Assembly (NCBI GenBank): GCA_958430865.1
Contig: CAUDNR010004418.1
Coordinates: 5,000-43,412 of the forward strand
Direction of reading: 5' to 3'
Origin: Entrophospora sp. SA101
Taxonomy: Eukaryota > Glomeromycota > Glomeromycetes > Entrophosporales > Entrophosporaceae
DNA length: 38,413 bases
A model generated the notes under the pieces. The model made no database searches and was not told where the DNA came from. It worked only from the letters and a program-made list of their open reading frames with translations. Position numbers and translations under genes: made by a program. Each line of letters begins with the position of its first letter. Within the stretch, counting starts at the first letter, position 1. Below, piece after piece: positions 9,834 to 20,849 of the stretch.

Positions 9834-10045
9834 ATGATCGAAAGTCCAACTTCCTCTTTAAATTTATTTTCGAATGTATCATCTCAAGCCAATACATATT
9901 CTGAAGGATATATGTCATCTAATACAAATCAGCAGAATTAAAGCATAAGCGACAAACTGGAGGTTGACTTAGAGGGCAAATTTGGAGTTATTATAAAACT
10001 AATGATCCTGATACACATGGTGTCCTGGGGAAATGGAAACACATC
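9834..10045 (+). pseudogene. Relic of a BED/hAT-like protein N-terminus
   Basis: An ATG at 9834 opens MIESPTSSLNLFSNVSSQAN and a further 15 residues to a stop. Immediately after, the frame KHKRQTGG*LRGQIWSYYKT followed by NDPDTHGVLGKWKH appears. The pattern of a basic stretch, then a W..Y aromatic pair, then a short polar loop resembles the start of BED-type zinc fingers in hAT-derived proteins of this fungal group. The expected CxxC and HxxxC ligands are not preserved and in-frame stops are present. The identification rests on style only. Confidence 0.4.
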
Positions 10046-10850
10046 TGAAATGAATGGTGAAATCAATGATAATTAGAACCACAATAATAAAAGAAAAATA
10101 TATAATATAAATTAAAGTGTAAATTTCGATAATATATATATCATGCCAAAACTATTGAAATAATTTTTACATTTTAGTAATAAGACAAAGCCTTAACTGA
10201 GATTGGTTTTTGGGTTTTAAAGTTGATATCATTACTGCCTTCGATTTGATTTTTCATTTTCAGATTCATTAGTATTATTATCATCGATTTGCATTTGACT
10301 TACACATCCGTTAAATCGATATTCACTATGTAAACAAGAAGAGAATGAAATCGAATGCAAATAGATATGTTCGTTCTAAAAAATTTATCCGAGATATCCG
10401 TAAAAGCAAGATATAACAGATCTTATAATCAAATCATGTGATATACTAATACTAAAAAGCCTTAATGATAACTAAAATAATAAAGATAAAAAATAAAATA
10501 AAAATAATTTCATTTTATATATATCATATAATAATCTTCTATTCTCATTTGCACTTTTTCCGAGAACTTTTATAAGAAATTTCTCTTTTTAATCTATTGA
10601 CATTTCTAATCAACGTCTAGATTTTTTTTATACATATTTGAGTGTCACTTTCAAACCTTTTATGACCTCTGTATCAGTAACTGTTGGTTTAGGTTTCATT
10701 TGTTTCGTCATTGTCATCTTCAACTTCATTTTCTGATTGTCGATTTACAATCGAAGAACAAGATTTTGGTCAATCATAATAAATTCGCTGGCATCTAGGT
10801 GATTTGTAAAAGGAAGTATATCATTTGAAATTTTTATCCGTTAAACCCTA
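10046..10850. other. Unassigned region with minus-strand coding-like scraps
   Basis: On the minus strand, SQMQIDDNNTNESENEKSNR (~10310-10235) and SIVNRQSENEVEDDNDETNE (~10760-10690) look like acidic linker fragments of a decayed gene, each ended by stops. No continuous gene can be joined. Otherwise AT-rich. Confidence 0.3.
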
Positions 10851-11005
10851 AATTCCCTAAATCGAGTTCACTGCACACCACAACAATGATTTATTTATTT
10901 TATCTGTACGTAGCAAACCGCTGATGAGTGTAGAGGGTTGGCCGATATGGTCTTGTTGCCTAGTATAAATGAATAATATTAATGATTTACTTAATAAGTT
11001 GGTTC

Positions 11006-11022
11006 CCACCACGGGTTGGTGG
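11006..11022. other. 6-bp GC-rich hairpin
   Basis: CCACCA (11006-11011) and TGGTGG (11017-11022) around the loop cgggt form a perfect short hairpin in an otherwise AT-rich arm. Function unknown. Mirror copy at 35850-35866. Confidence 0.4.
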
Positions 11023-11369
11023 CTGCGATTTCAGTTATAGACAAAGCAAGTAATTCTCATTAAAAGCTGTTATTCCGGGGTGCAATTATCTAATCCCATT
11101 TGCCTATTACATGGACATGGTATCGTTGGTGTGTATTTTTTATGGATAAATAGACAAGTTCCTTGTTGGGTAATAGCATTAGGAAATTTTTTCCTCCATA
11201 ATATTTATTATACTCATAAGTTTTAATATATATTGTTATAACATTTGCATAAAAATTATTGAATATAATAATTAGCCGGAGTAAAACTACGTGTGTGGTG
11301 TGATAGTTGCGTGAATCCGCGTCAGAAATAATTCTTGATGAGAATATGCGTTTGCATTGCATATTGTAT

Positions 11370-11720
11370 GGACCGATTCGAACCGTAATCGTTAAAATTT
11401 TTTAGTTCAAGCCAATTATGCGAACCAAACTGATTTGAACCACCGAGTCATTTCAATGATTCGAACCAACTTTTTGATTTAAAAATCTTTACTGAAAAGG
11501 CAACGAATGTTTGAATAATTTAATGGTTCTCTCGGTTTGAATACTCGATGATTAGAATTTGGCGATTCGAACCCGGGCGTTCGATTTGACCGATAAGCTC
11601 TAAGTTAAGGATGCAGGTATATTGCCGCACTATACCTCGTAGTTACGACACGACTATGTCATAACTATGTCGTAATCTTGGAAATATGTGCACTTTCCGT
11701 ATGTCATATGCCGTATTCTG
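11370..11720. repeat. GAACC-rich imperfect repeats followed by two hairpins
   Basis: Words such as GATTCGAACC, GATTTGAACC and GGTTTGAAT recur irregularly over 11365-11600 on both strands. They are followed by AGGTATA/TATACCT (11615-11621 with 11631-11637) and TTACGACA/TGTCGTAA (11643-11650 with 11668-11675). The block is less AT-rich than its surroundings. No open frame or known RNA family fits it. Mirror copy at 35152-35502. Confidence 0.4.
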
Positions 11721-11763
11721 TAACCCTCAAGCGTTCATATGATTTGACCCATCTTTACTCTAA

Positions 11764-12196
11764 ATGAATACATATTTTTTAAGAATCTTTTTGAGAATAA
11801 AAAATTTATTCTCAAAATTCAAAATGGTTAAATACTCAATAAAGGAGATTAATATTACGCAAGCAATAATAAACTTATTTTGTAAATATTGCTCACATAT
11901 TGTAAATCATAAAAGAAAATCTATCTATACTAGACGAGCAATCACGAAATCAAGCTACACCAGTAAAAAGCAAGCCTCAAATGGTAATAATTCTTGTCAA
12001 ATAACTTTACCGATATATCGAAAAAGAATAAATTAAATACAAAAATGAATTAGTTAAAGCATTTGTTTCAACAGATATAAAGATAAAAAGACCAAATCTT
12101 TTCTAAAAGATAATTGTCAGCATGACATTTATTCTTTTTTGTCATTATTCATAAGATTAATTCACATAATTATATAAACAATATTCTATTAAATGC
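11764..12196. other. AT-rich spacer with a doubtful 90-codon ORF
   Basis: An open frame at 11764-12036 (+) begins MNTYFLRIFLRIKNLF and has noise-like Lys/Ile/Asn composition, no domain and no clear leader. I do not regard it as a gene. The rest is AT-rich spacer. Confidence 0.3.
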
Positions 12197-12200
12197 TTAA

Positions 12201-12398
12201 TTGATGATCCGTCTATGAATTAGCGGACTTGCTGCGGAAATACTAATCTTTACCAAAGTAGGAGATTTTTTTTCAATAAAGATAAAATAATATATATATA
12301 TAGATGTACATAGGAATACGCAAAGAAAGGTACTTTATTGGACATTTTTGTGTCGATTTCCTCCGCTGATCACCATAAAATCATAGACGAATCATCAA
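12201..12398. mobile_element. 198-bp MITE flanked by TTAA (left arm)
   Basis: The 5' end reads TTGATGATCCGTCTATGAAT; the reversed 3' end reads TTGATGATTCGTCTATGATT, and both are followed further in by GCGGA with GGAAAT nearby. TTAA lies directly outside both ends (12197-12200 and 12399-12402). A TTAA duplication is typical of piggyBac-type insertion, but the termini lack the usual CCC start, so a TA-duplicating superfamily remains possible. Non-coding. Confidence 0.7.
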
Positions 12399-12628
12399 TT
12401 AAAGTTTGTATTTCAATAAGAATATTTTAATTTTCATATCACAATTTTCATTTGCAATTTTTTGCCATTTTGCATTGCATCTTTTACCATTTTGCATTGC
12501 GCTAGCGAGCAATAATAATGGTTGAACCATATTTGTGTTACAAGTAAATGAAGAAAATGAAGATCATTTCCAAAATTTGCATTTTTTTTTGATTGATTAT
12601 CAAAAATATTCATGCGTTAAAGTTCATC

Positions 12629-12802
12629 TCAAGTATCTATTGATACAAATGAGGAATTGACGATTTTTAAAAAAAAAGGCATCAAAAAATCGTTTCCCTC
12701 ATCATCATCATAATAATAATCATCATCATCATCACCTTCTTCTTCTTCTTCTTCTTCTTCTTCTTCTTCCTTTTCTTCTTCTGAACTTTCATTTTCAACT
12801 TT
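12629..12802 (-). other. Short acidic open frame over a GAA/GAT microsatellite
   Basis: The minus strand reads VENESSEEEKEE with ten Glu in a row, then GDDDDDYYYDDDEGNDFLMP and a hydrophobic end FFLKIVNSSFVSIDT. The (TTC)n tract is at 12736-12769. The acidic run is forced by the microsatellite, but the flanking residues are not, so an exon of an undetected gene is possible. No start codon in frame and no splice sites convincingly placed. Mirror at 34070-34243 (+). Confidence 0.25.
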
Positions 12803-14134
12803 TTATTCTTCGCGTTGATTCCTCACGTTAAAGTTTTATTCAAAATTTGATGTCAACAAAAAATACGTGTGTGTGTTTGTGTGAGTAATTGAGAATAGCA
12901 ATACTCTCAAAATCATGTTTGGATGGTAATAAAATAACATGTTCGTTCATTCAAATAACAATTTTTAAAATGTGGGGAACTAAATTTGTGTTCATTATAA
13001 TCCATCAGAAAAAAAATGTGGGGAATAATATTAACTCCACACAATCAAAGTTACCTACATTATACGTATTTGGGTATATGCAGGATATATCAATCTGGAT
13101 TTATCAATTAAAATCTTTGATGCCGCCTGATAATTAATTTAATTTAATTTATTAATGGCAATAATAATCAATCATCCACTATCTGCTAACCCACCAAACC
13201 AACAGATATGCTATTTAACCAAGAGAAAAGAAAAATTTTAAACTTTTTTAAATTTAGTTATTCATATCCAAATTTTTTAAAAATTAAAAACAATGGGAAA
13301 ATATATAGCAAACAAAAAAAACTTGAATGCCTCGATTTCTCTTTTGGGAAGTCTTTACATGTCGTTAATCGTCATATTGCATATTAAGAAAAAAAGTCAA
13401 GAAAGGGTTTAGTTTATTAGACATGCAAATATTTGAAACAATGATAAAGTTTTATTATTAAATAAATAAAATATAAAAGTAAAATAAATAATATAAAAAG
13501 TAAATAAATAAATAAATAAACTAGATTTAAACAAGTTAGAATATAATAAAGAACGAGAACGAGAACGAGGCAAGAATGTGCAAAGAATAATCAATCAATT
13601 GATTATTTGATTAATATTAATTGTTGTTGTTGTTGTTATTGCCGCTTTTTTTTGTTAATGTTTAACTGATATTGGATTTAGCTAGTGCTAATGCTACTAA
13701 TTAAACGAGATGAGCTATAATAAAATAATGTTATCTATCATTATCTTTCGTAATAAATGGGCGTAAATAAATAAATCATGATAGTGCTTAAATGTTTTAT
13801 CCATAAAAATGTCAATGTCAATTATATACACCTATTTTATTTTGCTTCCATTGTTAAATACCGATTCACATAAAAATTTACTAAATATAGTATTCTAAAC
13901 AATAGTAGAACTTCAGCCAACTATCATTTAAAAAAAAGCAAGCAGATATTTACTTCATCATAATCCAGCGATCGATGGGATATAAAATAAAGTAGTATAT
14001 ATCATATTCTATATAATCACATCATGGACATCACAAGCTAATTTTTTTATCATTTGACAAGAAATTAATGAATGAAACAAATTGTGAATAATTAAAAATT
14101 AATAAATATTTTTTTTAACATATTTATAACGATT

Positions 14135-14159
14135 AATTTCCTTTCTAATAAAGGAAATT
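14135..14159. other. Perfect 10-bp hairpin
   Basis: AATTTCCTTT and AAAGGAAATT around the loop ctaat. No T-run or adjacent gene gives it an obvious role. Mirror at 32713-32737. Confidence 0.4.
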
Positions 14160-17100
14160 TTTAATTAACTGTAACACTTTGCAATTCTATATTCGCTACA
14201 TCATAATCATTATTATCATTCCATTGTTTGCATTGTTATATTGTTCATTAAATTCATCAAAAAATTTTCACGTGTTTGCATAAAGATATGTTCAAGAGAC
14301 ATTATAACCTGGAAAGTTGGAAGGAAAATAATGGAATGAGGCAGTTTCAAAACCAAGAAAACAATAAAAATGATAATGAATTATCGAACAATATAAACTC
14401 TGTGCAAGAATTTTAATTAATAAAAAATCGCTAATGAACGGATAGATGGATGGAATAGTCATCTAACAAACGTATTTATATATATTTTTTTTTTGTAATT
14501 TTCGGAATTATTGATTTTTTGTAATGGTAATGGTAATAATGTCAAAAATTATTCCCCGTAAAATTATGTATAAAAAAATTTTAATTAATTAATGACGAAT
14601 AATGGATTGGTCACATCAAAACCTAAATATCTTCTGATCATATGTAAAAAAGTAATCACACACACAATATTTATTTAAAATTTAATAAACATTATATTCA
14701 TTTTGCATAATTGCATTTATTTACATATATCTATCTATCTACCCATCCATATTTGTCTGCTTGCATAAATCCTACATGATAATAATGTGTGTGAAATTTC
14801 TTTGATTAATTTCTTAATTTGTTAACAAACTTGTTGATTTTTTTTCCAGTATGGCGTCATATATAATTTTTTAAATACTGGAATCAGAAGAAGATTAAGT
14901 AAGCATTTAAAAGAATATAAATGGAACAAAAAAAATAATGACAAAGAGAAGAATAACAAATGTATGTATGTATGAATGAATGAATGTCTTTATATTTGCA
15001 AACTAATTTTTCCCCACTAAATTAATTAACCAATTCAATTTGGTTTATTAATTTAAACAATCATAATTAAACCTTTCCTTTTCCCTCTCTATTATATTAC
15101 ATAATACTAATGCAATAACGTTTCTCCACTTTTTTTTTAAATTTTGGTCGTTCCAATATATAGTTTTTTATAAATTTAATTTTCTTTCCGGAGATAAAAA
15201 AAATTAAGAATGATGATAGATAATGAACAGGTTGGATCATTCATTGTAGATGGATTGATTGTAATTCTAAAAATTACAAAAAGTCTATTATTATTTTTTT
15301 TCTTTGCATATGTCAAATTATATACTATTGTCCATTGTTTTACAATTTAAAAATATAATAGGTTGTTGTGTTCGTGTGACTTCTTAAAAATTGTGTGTAA
15401 CATCTATAGAAACAATAAAATCGCGTAATGATAAAAGTTTGTTAATGTCAATGAACCTAAAAAAACCACTTTTATGTGGCAACTTTTGATTAAAACACGT
15501 TTTTTACTATAGGGTAATAATTGTGTGATTTTTTGAGTATTGTGCGTGTGTGTGCGATTTATTTAAACAATGTTATCAAACATCGCGAAATTAATTTCAT
15601 TTCTTATTTGCCATAATTGAAGAAATAACAATAATAATTCCAATAATAGGAAAATAATAACAATAATTTTGTTATCATTTATTTAAATACTGAAACATAC
15701 AATGGATTTGTTGATAACAATAATTAATTGTTTGGATTGCCGGGGTGACTAATTTATTTATTAGGTGTAATGGCACTCATTACCCCAAGAAAAAAATCTA
15801 GCATATACACATGATCTACTAAATTGATTTACTTTGAACTCAGGGTAACTGACATGCTGTTAAAGAAAAACAAACAAACAACTAATTGAAATTTATTGAT
15901 TTTTTTGACAACAAATTATAATTACTAATAAACATAACAATAAATAATATTATCAAGTCGATAGGTCCAAGATTCAAAGATTGTAAATAAATAAATAAAT
16001 CAAATAAATAATAAATAAATAAATTAATAATAATATAATAATAATAATAAAAATAATAAATTAGTGTCAGAGAAAATATATAATATTATATATGCACAAT
16101 ATTTGTTATATAAACGGAAAACTCGTTTTAAATAAATTTTTAATTTTACTTGATAACAGATAGAGTTTTAGATTAATACGTACAAACCACACGTGCCTTA
16201 ATTCATTTTTTTAATAACCAGTTCTCAAGTCTAAAAAAATATTAATATTAGTATTAATAGTAATTACGCGTATAATAATAATTAATGAATCGATTGATTG
16301 TTAGTATGTGATGGATGTGATGATTTTGATGGACGCATGGATTTTGGTTAATCATCAATCAATCAATCAGTCAATCAATCAATCAATGCTAAATATTAAT
16401 TACCATACAGAGTACATCAATCAAAAATTAGCTGGGGAGAATCATAATCATCATAATCATCATCATTATTTAGCTGTGGAGAGAAAAAGGATAATAATTA
16501 TTAGATAATTATTGGATGTGGAGATTTTTATTTGGTGGCGATCATTTAATTGGTCGAATAATAAAAATAAAATTTTCAATAAAAAGTCTCTTGTGTTTTT
16601 TGCTCATGTTCAAAAAAAAAAGAAACCAATTTTATATGTAAAAACAATAGTTCATTAATTTTCATATTGTTCTCCACATCTGGCATAGAATGGGTGGGGT
16701 GATTGATATGATATATAATGTAAGTAAGCTATAGTAATAATAATATACTGTTATTAAATTGTATACATTACACAGTATTACATGAAAGCTATGATGTAAT
16801 GCAAATGTATGTAATGTATATTTTCCTACATATAACATGAAATATATAGCATAAATATATAGTATGATTGGGTGGCTAGTTGATAATAAATAATGGATTA
16901 TGATAATGATTATATTATGTCTATTACTATTATATTTATTTATTTATTATTTTTTTTTTAGACAGCTGTGAGCCATAATAAAACATCAATAATAATAATA
17001 TTAATACAATATTGTTATTATTTAAATTAGTAATCACAATAACCATTAATGAATAATCAGATGCAAACTAAAACCGAATTAACAAACAAATAGTAGATTT

Positions 17101-17492
17101 GTGGATGGGTTGATGAACTGGTGTGGGTGTGCGTGCGGGTGTGCGTGCGAGTGTGTGGATGAGCAGAAGAATATTAATTAATTAATTAATTAATTAATTT
17201 AATTAAATTAACTGATTAGCAATCAATTGACAACAAAAACAAACAAACAAACAAACAAAGAATATTAAAAATTATTATTAAATAGTTGTAGCAAGTAGCA
17301 AGTAGCAATTTTAAAGAAGGTCTGGGGATAGAAATGAAAATAACAAAAAAAGCAAGGTGGTTGTAAACTTGTTTGAGAAATTGTTTGTTCGATTGCTAAT
17401 GACAATAGTAATTGACAGAGACAATAAGTATTAATTAATTGCTTGCATATTAATTGAATTATCAAGAAGGATTGAAACAATGCTTGCTGTTT

Positions 17493-17537
17493 GAGAGAGG
17501 GAAGAAAGAAGGGGGGGAGAAAAAGGGAAAGAGAGAA
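17493..17537. other. 45-base pure purine tract
   Basis: An uninterrupted A/G run including seven consecutive G. Polypurine tracts of this length can adopt triplex DNA. It lies 2.2 kb upstream of the Asn-rich gene. Mirror at 29335-29379 as a pyrimidine run on the plus strand. Confidence 0.5.
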
Positions 17538-19500
17538 TTGATTAATTAGTTAATATTAATATTATTAAAGGAAAGAAAGGAAGCAGGCAAGTAAAGTAAA
17601 AAAAAGAACACACGAAACAATGTTTATGAAATTTGATTCTTTCTTGATAACAAAAATTTACCTACAAAGAAGAAGAAACTATTGATAAATATCTAGTTTT
17701 TCATATAAGTCAACATTATTTTAATTAAGTTTCAGTTTTTTTAATATTTGTAACATATATAATATTTGACAATGATTAGCAAATTTATTGTCAAAACAAA
17801 TATACAACAGTTAACCGAAAATTAAAACAATTCAAACAATGAAAAAAAACAAAAAAATTTTTATTTATGCATTCACTGCACACACATTAAATAAATAATA
17901 TATTATTATTAGCCATTTACCAAAAATTTAATAAAATTTTGTCTACAATAAATCCACAAATGTAAAAAAATCTTTAAACATCAAGAAAATGAAACAAGAA
18001 TAAATAATACCATGTTACCAATTATGGGAATTAAGAATCACACCACATACAACTTTTTCTTTATAATTAAAATAAAAGATATATACAAATGCGAATTCAT
18101 GCACTTTTTTTTTTTACATTTCTCACTTTCTTTCTCTAATTTTTTTCGTAATTGTCTTTTATCACATAATTATTTATTAAATTTTTTTTTAAATTTTTTT
18201 TTAACGAAAAGACAAATTTATTTTTATACGATTCCATATTTAGCTCTTTCAAACTAGCGACAATAATTAATTTATTTAATGATATCAATAAATTTATTTA
18301 CGCTAAAGGTATATATCATCATCATACCCTCACTTGACGACTTATAAATATTCTTAATAAAGAAAGAAGAACAATATCCAGGTAATTTAAAAAACAAAAT
18401 CTCGGATATTTTTGAATAATAATTTAATTAATTAATTTCCCTTAAATTATTTTAAATTAATTAAATTAAATTAAATTAATAATCCCCACCCAAAAAACAA
18501 ATATTCCCTGATCTCTCTCACATCACCCATTATCATCCACCATCACCCATCCACCCACAAACACATTTCCCTGAATCTCACATAATAACAATATATATTA
18601 TATACATTTATTATATATTATTATATATTATAGATTTATTTCAATGAGCATTTATTTGTAAGTGTTCATTGTTGTCTTAGTGTTCTCTACTATTTTCCCT
18701 AAGCTTTCCTTTCCTTTTTAATTCAATCGCTTTTTTTTTTTAATGATTCCCATTTTCGTCAATTATCATAAAACTAAAAACTCAAATTCAATTCAAACTT
18801 TAAACATGCATACAGTATAAAAAATATTTTTTTAAAAGAAAACTTGTTTGTTATAACAACAACAACAACAATCAAATTATCAAATTATCAAATGCACGCA
18901 TTAACTTACATATTTATTTATTCTCTTAAATAATATTATATTGATTATAATAATAATCAAATCTTTTATTTTTCCCAAACTGCATTATTGAAAAATTATA
19001 GTTCCACGATTTACCAACAACAATTTTATTCTTCTTCAACAACAAAAATAAAATTTAAAGGAAAAAAGCCACTAATATTATATAATATATATTATATATA
19101 TATAATAGATAATATAATAATAGTATTAATATTATATCATTATTATATCATATTATAATTATAATTATATCCATTATCAATTTTTTATATATTGGAAAAT
19201 ATAAATTGATAAACAAATAAATAAAGTAGTTGTTTCTCAAATAATTTTTTTTTTGTGCAAAAAAAAGCGACAGACAGAAAAAAAATTAAAAAATCAAAAA
19301 ATCAAAAAAATATTAATTATATTAATTAAATAATATATATAAAAAAATTTTTTTGTAATCCATTGCAAAGAGGATAAAATGATCCAATCTCCCAAGTTTT
19401 GAATACTTTTTATTTTAACAAAAAAACAAACCCGATTTTTTAATTTTTTAATTTTTTTTCTTCTTTTTAAATTTTTTTTCCTTTAATTTTTAATTTGTAA

Positions 19501-19697
19501 ATATTTTTTTATTATTAATTAGTTTAAAAAATTTTTTTTTTTAATATTTTTTTTTAACAAAAAAAAAACACGAAGAATCTTTTTAATTTTTTCATTTTTC
19601 ACAAAAAATCGACGTTAATTACAACAACAACAACAATTATAATAATAATAATAACAACAACTTTTAACAACAACAACTACCAACAATAACAATAATA
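19501..19697 (+). promoter_or_regulatory. 5' leader region of the Asn-rich gene
   Basis: A T-rich stretch gives way to (ACA)n and (AAT)n repeats directly before the ATG (acaacaacaacaacaatt, then ataataataataacaac). Unstructured CAA-rich leaders generally favour scanning, so this may support strong translation. No upstream ATG occurs in the last ~100 bases. Transcript start unknown. The same repeat type continues into the coding part as Asn/Gln tracts. Confidence 0.4.
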
Positions 19698-19811
19698 ATG
19701 GGTAGCAGTACAAAGATACTTAAATTTCAAGTTCTTGATCCTCCATCATCAGGTAATAACAATAATTCATCCAATAATTCATCAGCTACTACTACTACCA
19801 ACAACAACAAT

Positions 19812-19847
<36 letters not shown>

Positions 19848-20849
19848 CATCAATATAACACCAGAACACAGGAATTTGAATATAATCGTGAAAATATGCA
19901 GCAATTTTTTATTCCGGAAGGTTTTAGTCTAGTCCTCGCTCCACGTAATCTAATTACTAGAACCATTCAATTCTTGAACGACGACAATAACGGCGGCGAT
20001 AACAATGATAACGGTATTAATAATGAGATTTATAGTAATAATGGCGGTGCTAGACCTTTAATGACAAACACCTTGGCATCAACTTATAATAATAATCATT
20101 TGCAACAAAGAAGAAATTTCAACAACATTAATAATATTAGTAATAATAATAATAACAATAATAGGAAGCGTCGTCCTAACAATTCTTTGAATGCAAATAA
20201 TTTGAAAAAACAAAGACCTCATCCTTACCATCCTAATGTTCATCATCATAATAATTCTTCTCCTAACCGACAATCGCAACCACCACCGCAATTGCAACAA
20301 AATTTGATCACTGATTATACAATTGCTCGTAAATCTTCAACTATTAAAGGCATTCTTAATCATCCTTCCAAGACTATTAATGACTTGTGGAATAATGAGA
20401 ATGAAATGACGAGGAAACAATATCATCATGTTTGTAAAAAGATCCCTCAACAACAACAACAACAACAACAACCTTTGCAACAATCCTCTCATCAATCATC
20501 ATCGCCATCATCTTTCTCTTCCAGGATAGCTTTTGGCGGTGTTTGTTTGAATAGAGGAAGTGGTAGTAGTGATAGCTCATCGTCAGAATCTGAAGATTAT
20601 AAAAGTATCAGAGTTGAAAATATTTACGAAGAGGAAGATGATGATACAACTGATTCACCTATCAACTCTTCTGCATTATCTTCTTCTCCCATTTTACAAT
20701 ACCAACATAAAAATCTCAATTATGAAGTTGAAAGTAACGATAATGATGCTGATGATAATTTAAGTGATTATTCTGATAGTTATTGGGTGACAAATCCTGA
20801 TGAAGAAGTTTACCTTACTGACGAAGATGAAAATGATGAAAATTCTTGA
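19698..20849 (+). CDS. Asn/Gln-rich acidic protein, intact left copy
   Basis: Single-exon gene of 383 residues starting MGSSTKILKFQVLDPPSSG. A long Asn tract covers about residues 36-50, followed by a more complex segment, FFIPEGFSLVLAPRNLITRT (~70-90), which may be the conserved core. Other parts: Asn-rich linker, basic patch NRKRRPNNSLNANNLKKQRP (~155-175, nuclear-localisation-like), YTIARKSSTIKGILNHPSKT (~207-226), Gln run (~251-258), Ser/Glu stretches, and an acidic C-terminus ending EEVYLTDEDENDENS. The composition suggests a nuclear, largely disordered regulator with an acidic tail, but I recognise no family. The inverted-repeat breakpoint falls after residue 376, so the final seven residues and stop are unique to this copy. 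The natural-looking acidic end suggests it is the parental copy. Upstream DNA is shared with the right copy. Confidence 0.85.

Larger units (their letters stand above)
12810..19500. other. 6.7-kb gene-free AT-rich region upstream of the Asn-rich gene
   Basis: All open frames here are below about 85 codons, have low-complexity composition, and match no family. Visible content: a perfect 10-bp hairpin (14135-14144 with 14150-14159), TCAA repeats (16354-16386), a GT-rich tract (17121-17159), TTAA repeats (17173-17200), AAAC repeats (17230-17260), a pure purine run (17493-17537) and AT palindromes (19080-19200). It may be an unusually long regulatory region for the downstream gene, or simply degenerate DNA. 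Confidence 0.5.
8459..20825 (+). repeat. Left arm of giant inverted repeat
   Basis: Left arm of a 12,367 bp inverted duplication. Position x pairs with 46872-x on the other arm. Eight separate open frames and all checked non-coding blocks obey this constant sum, so there is no net insertion or deletion. Spot comparisons at 8700-8830, 13740-13820, 19201-19270 and the inner end were base-identical, including a run of 10 T. The match stops at 20825: left continues gatgaa, right continues aatgcc. The outer limit cannot be seen because the right arm reaches the end of the window at the partner of 8459. The arm contains most of a dead channel gene, three MITEs, a BED-like relic, a long gene-free tract and the Asn-rich gene. 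Confidence 0.97.

Noticed and set aside
10843..10862. Telomere-like words (CCCTAAA twice)
   Set aside because: Only two imperfect copies separated by extra bases, in the middle of an arm. Not an interstitial telomere tract.
10921..10928. CTGATGAG, resembling a hammerhead ribozyme core
   Set aside because: No GAAA element and no flanking stem at the right spacing.
11090..11362. 90-codon open frame (minus), mirrored at 35510-35782
   Set aside because: No domain, no leader or splice context. Its presence in both arms only reflects the duplication.
11561..11573. GGTTCGAATCGCC on the minus strand, resembling a tRNA B box
   Set aside because: No T-stem pairing, no A box and no acceptor stem can be drawn around it. 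It belongs to the local GAACC-rich repeats.
16308..16508. Open frame rich in Asn, Gln, Ser and His
   Set aside because: Created by the TCAA tetranucleotide repeat and CAT repeats, with no other protein-like sequence.
16354..17260. Possible CRISPR-like or satellite arrays
   Set aside because: The repeats are plain tetranucleotide microsatellites without spacers or units longer than four bases.
17265..18257. Two short open frames of 71 and 81 codons
   Set aside because: Low-complexity Phe/Leu/Ser translations of T-rich DNA, not supported by any motif or splice signal.
20079..20763. Antisense and overlapping open frames within the Asn-rich gene
   Set aside because: They are shadows of CAA/AAT-repeat coding sequence (poly-Val, poly-Ile, poly-Thr) in other frames.
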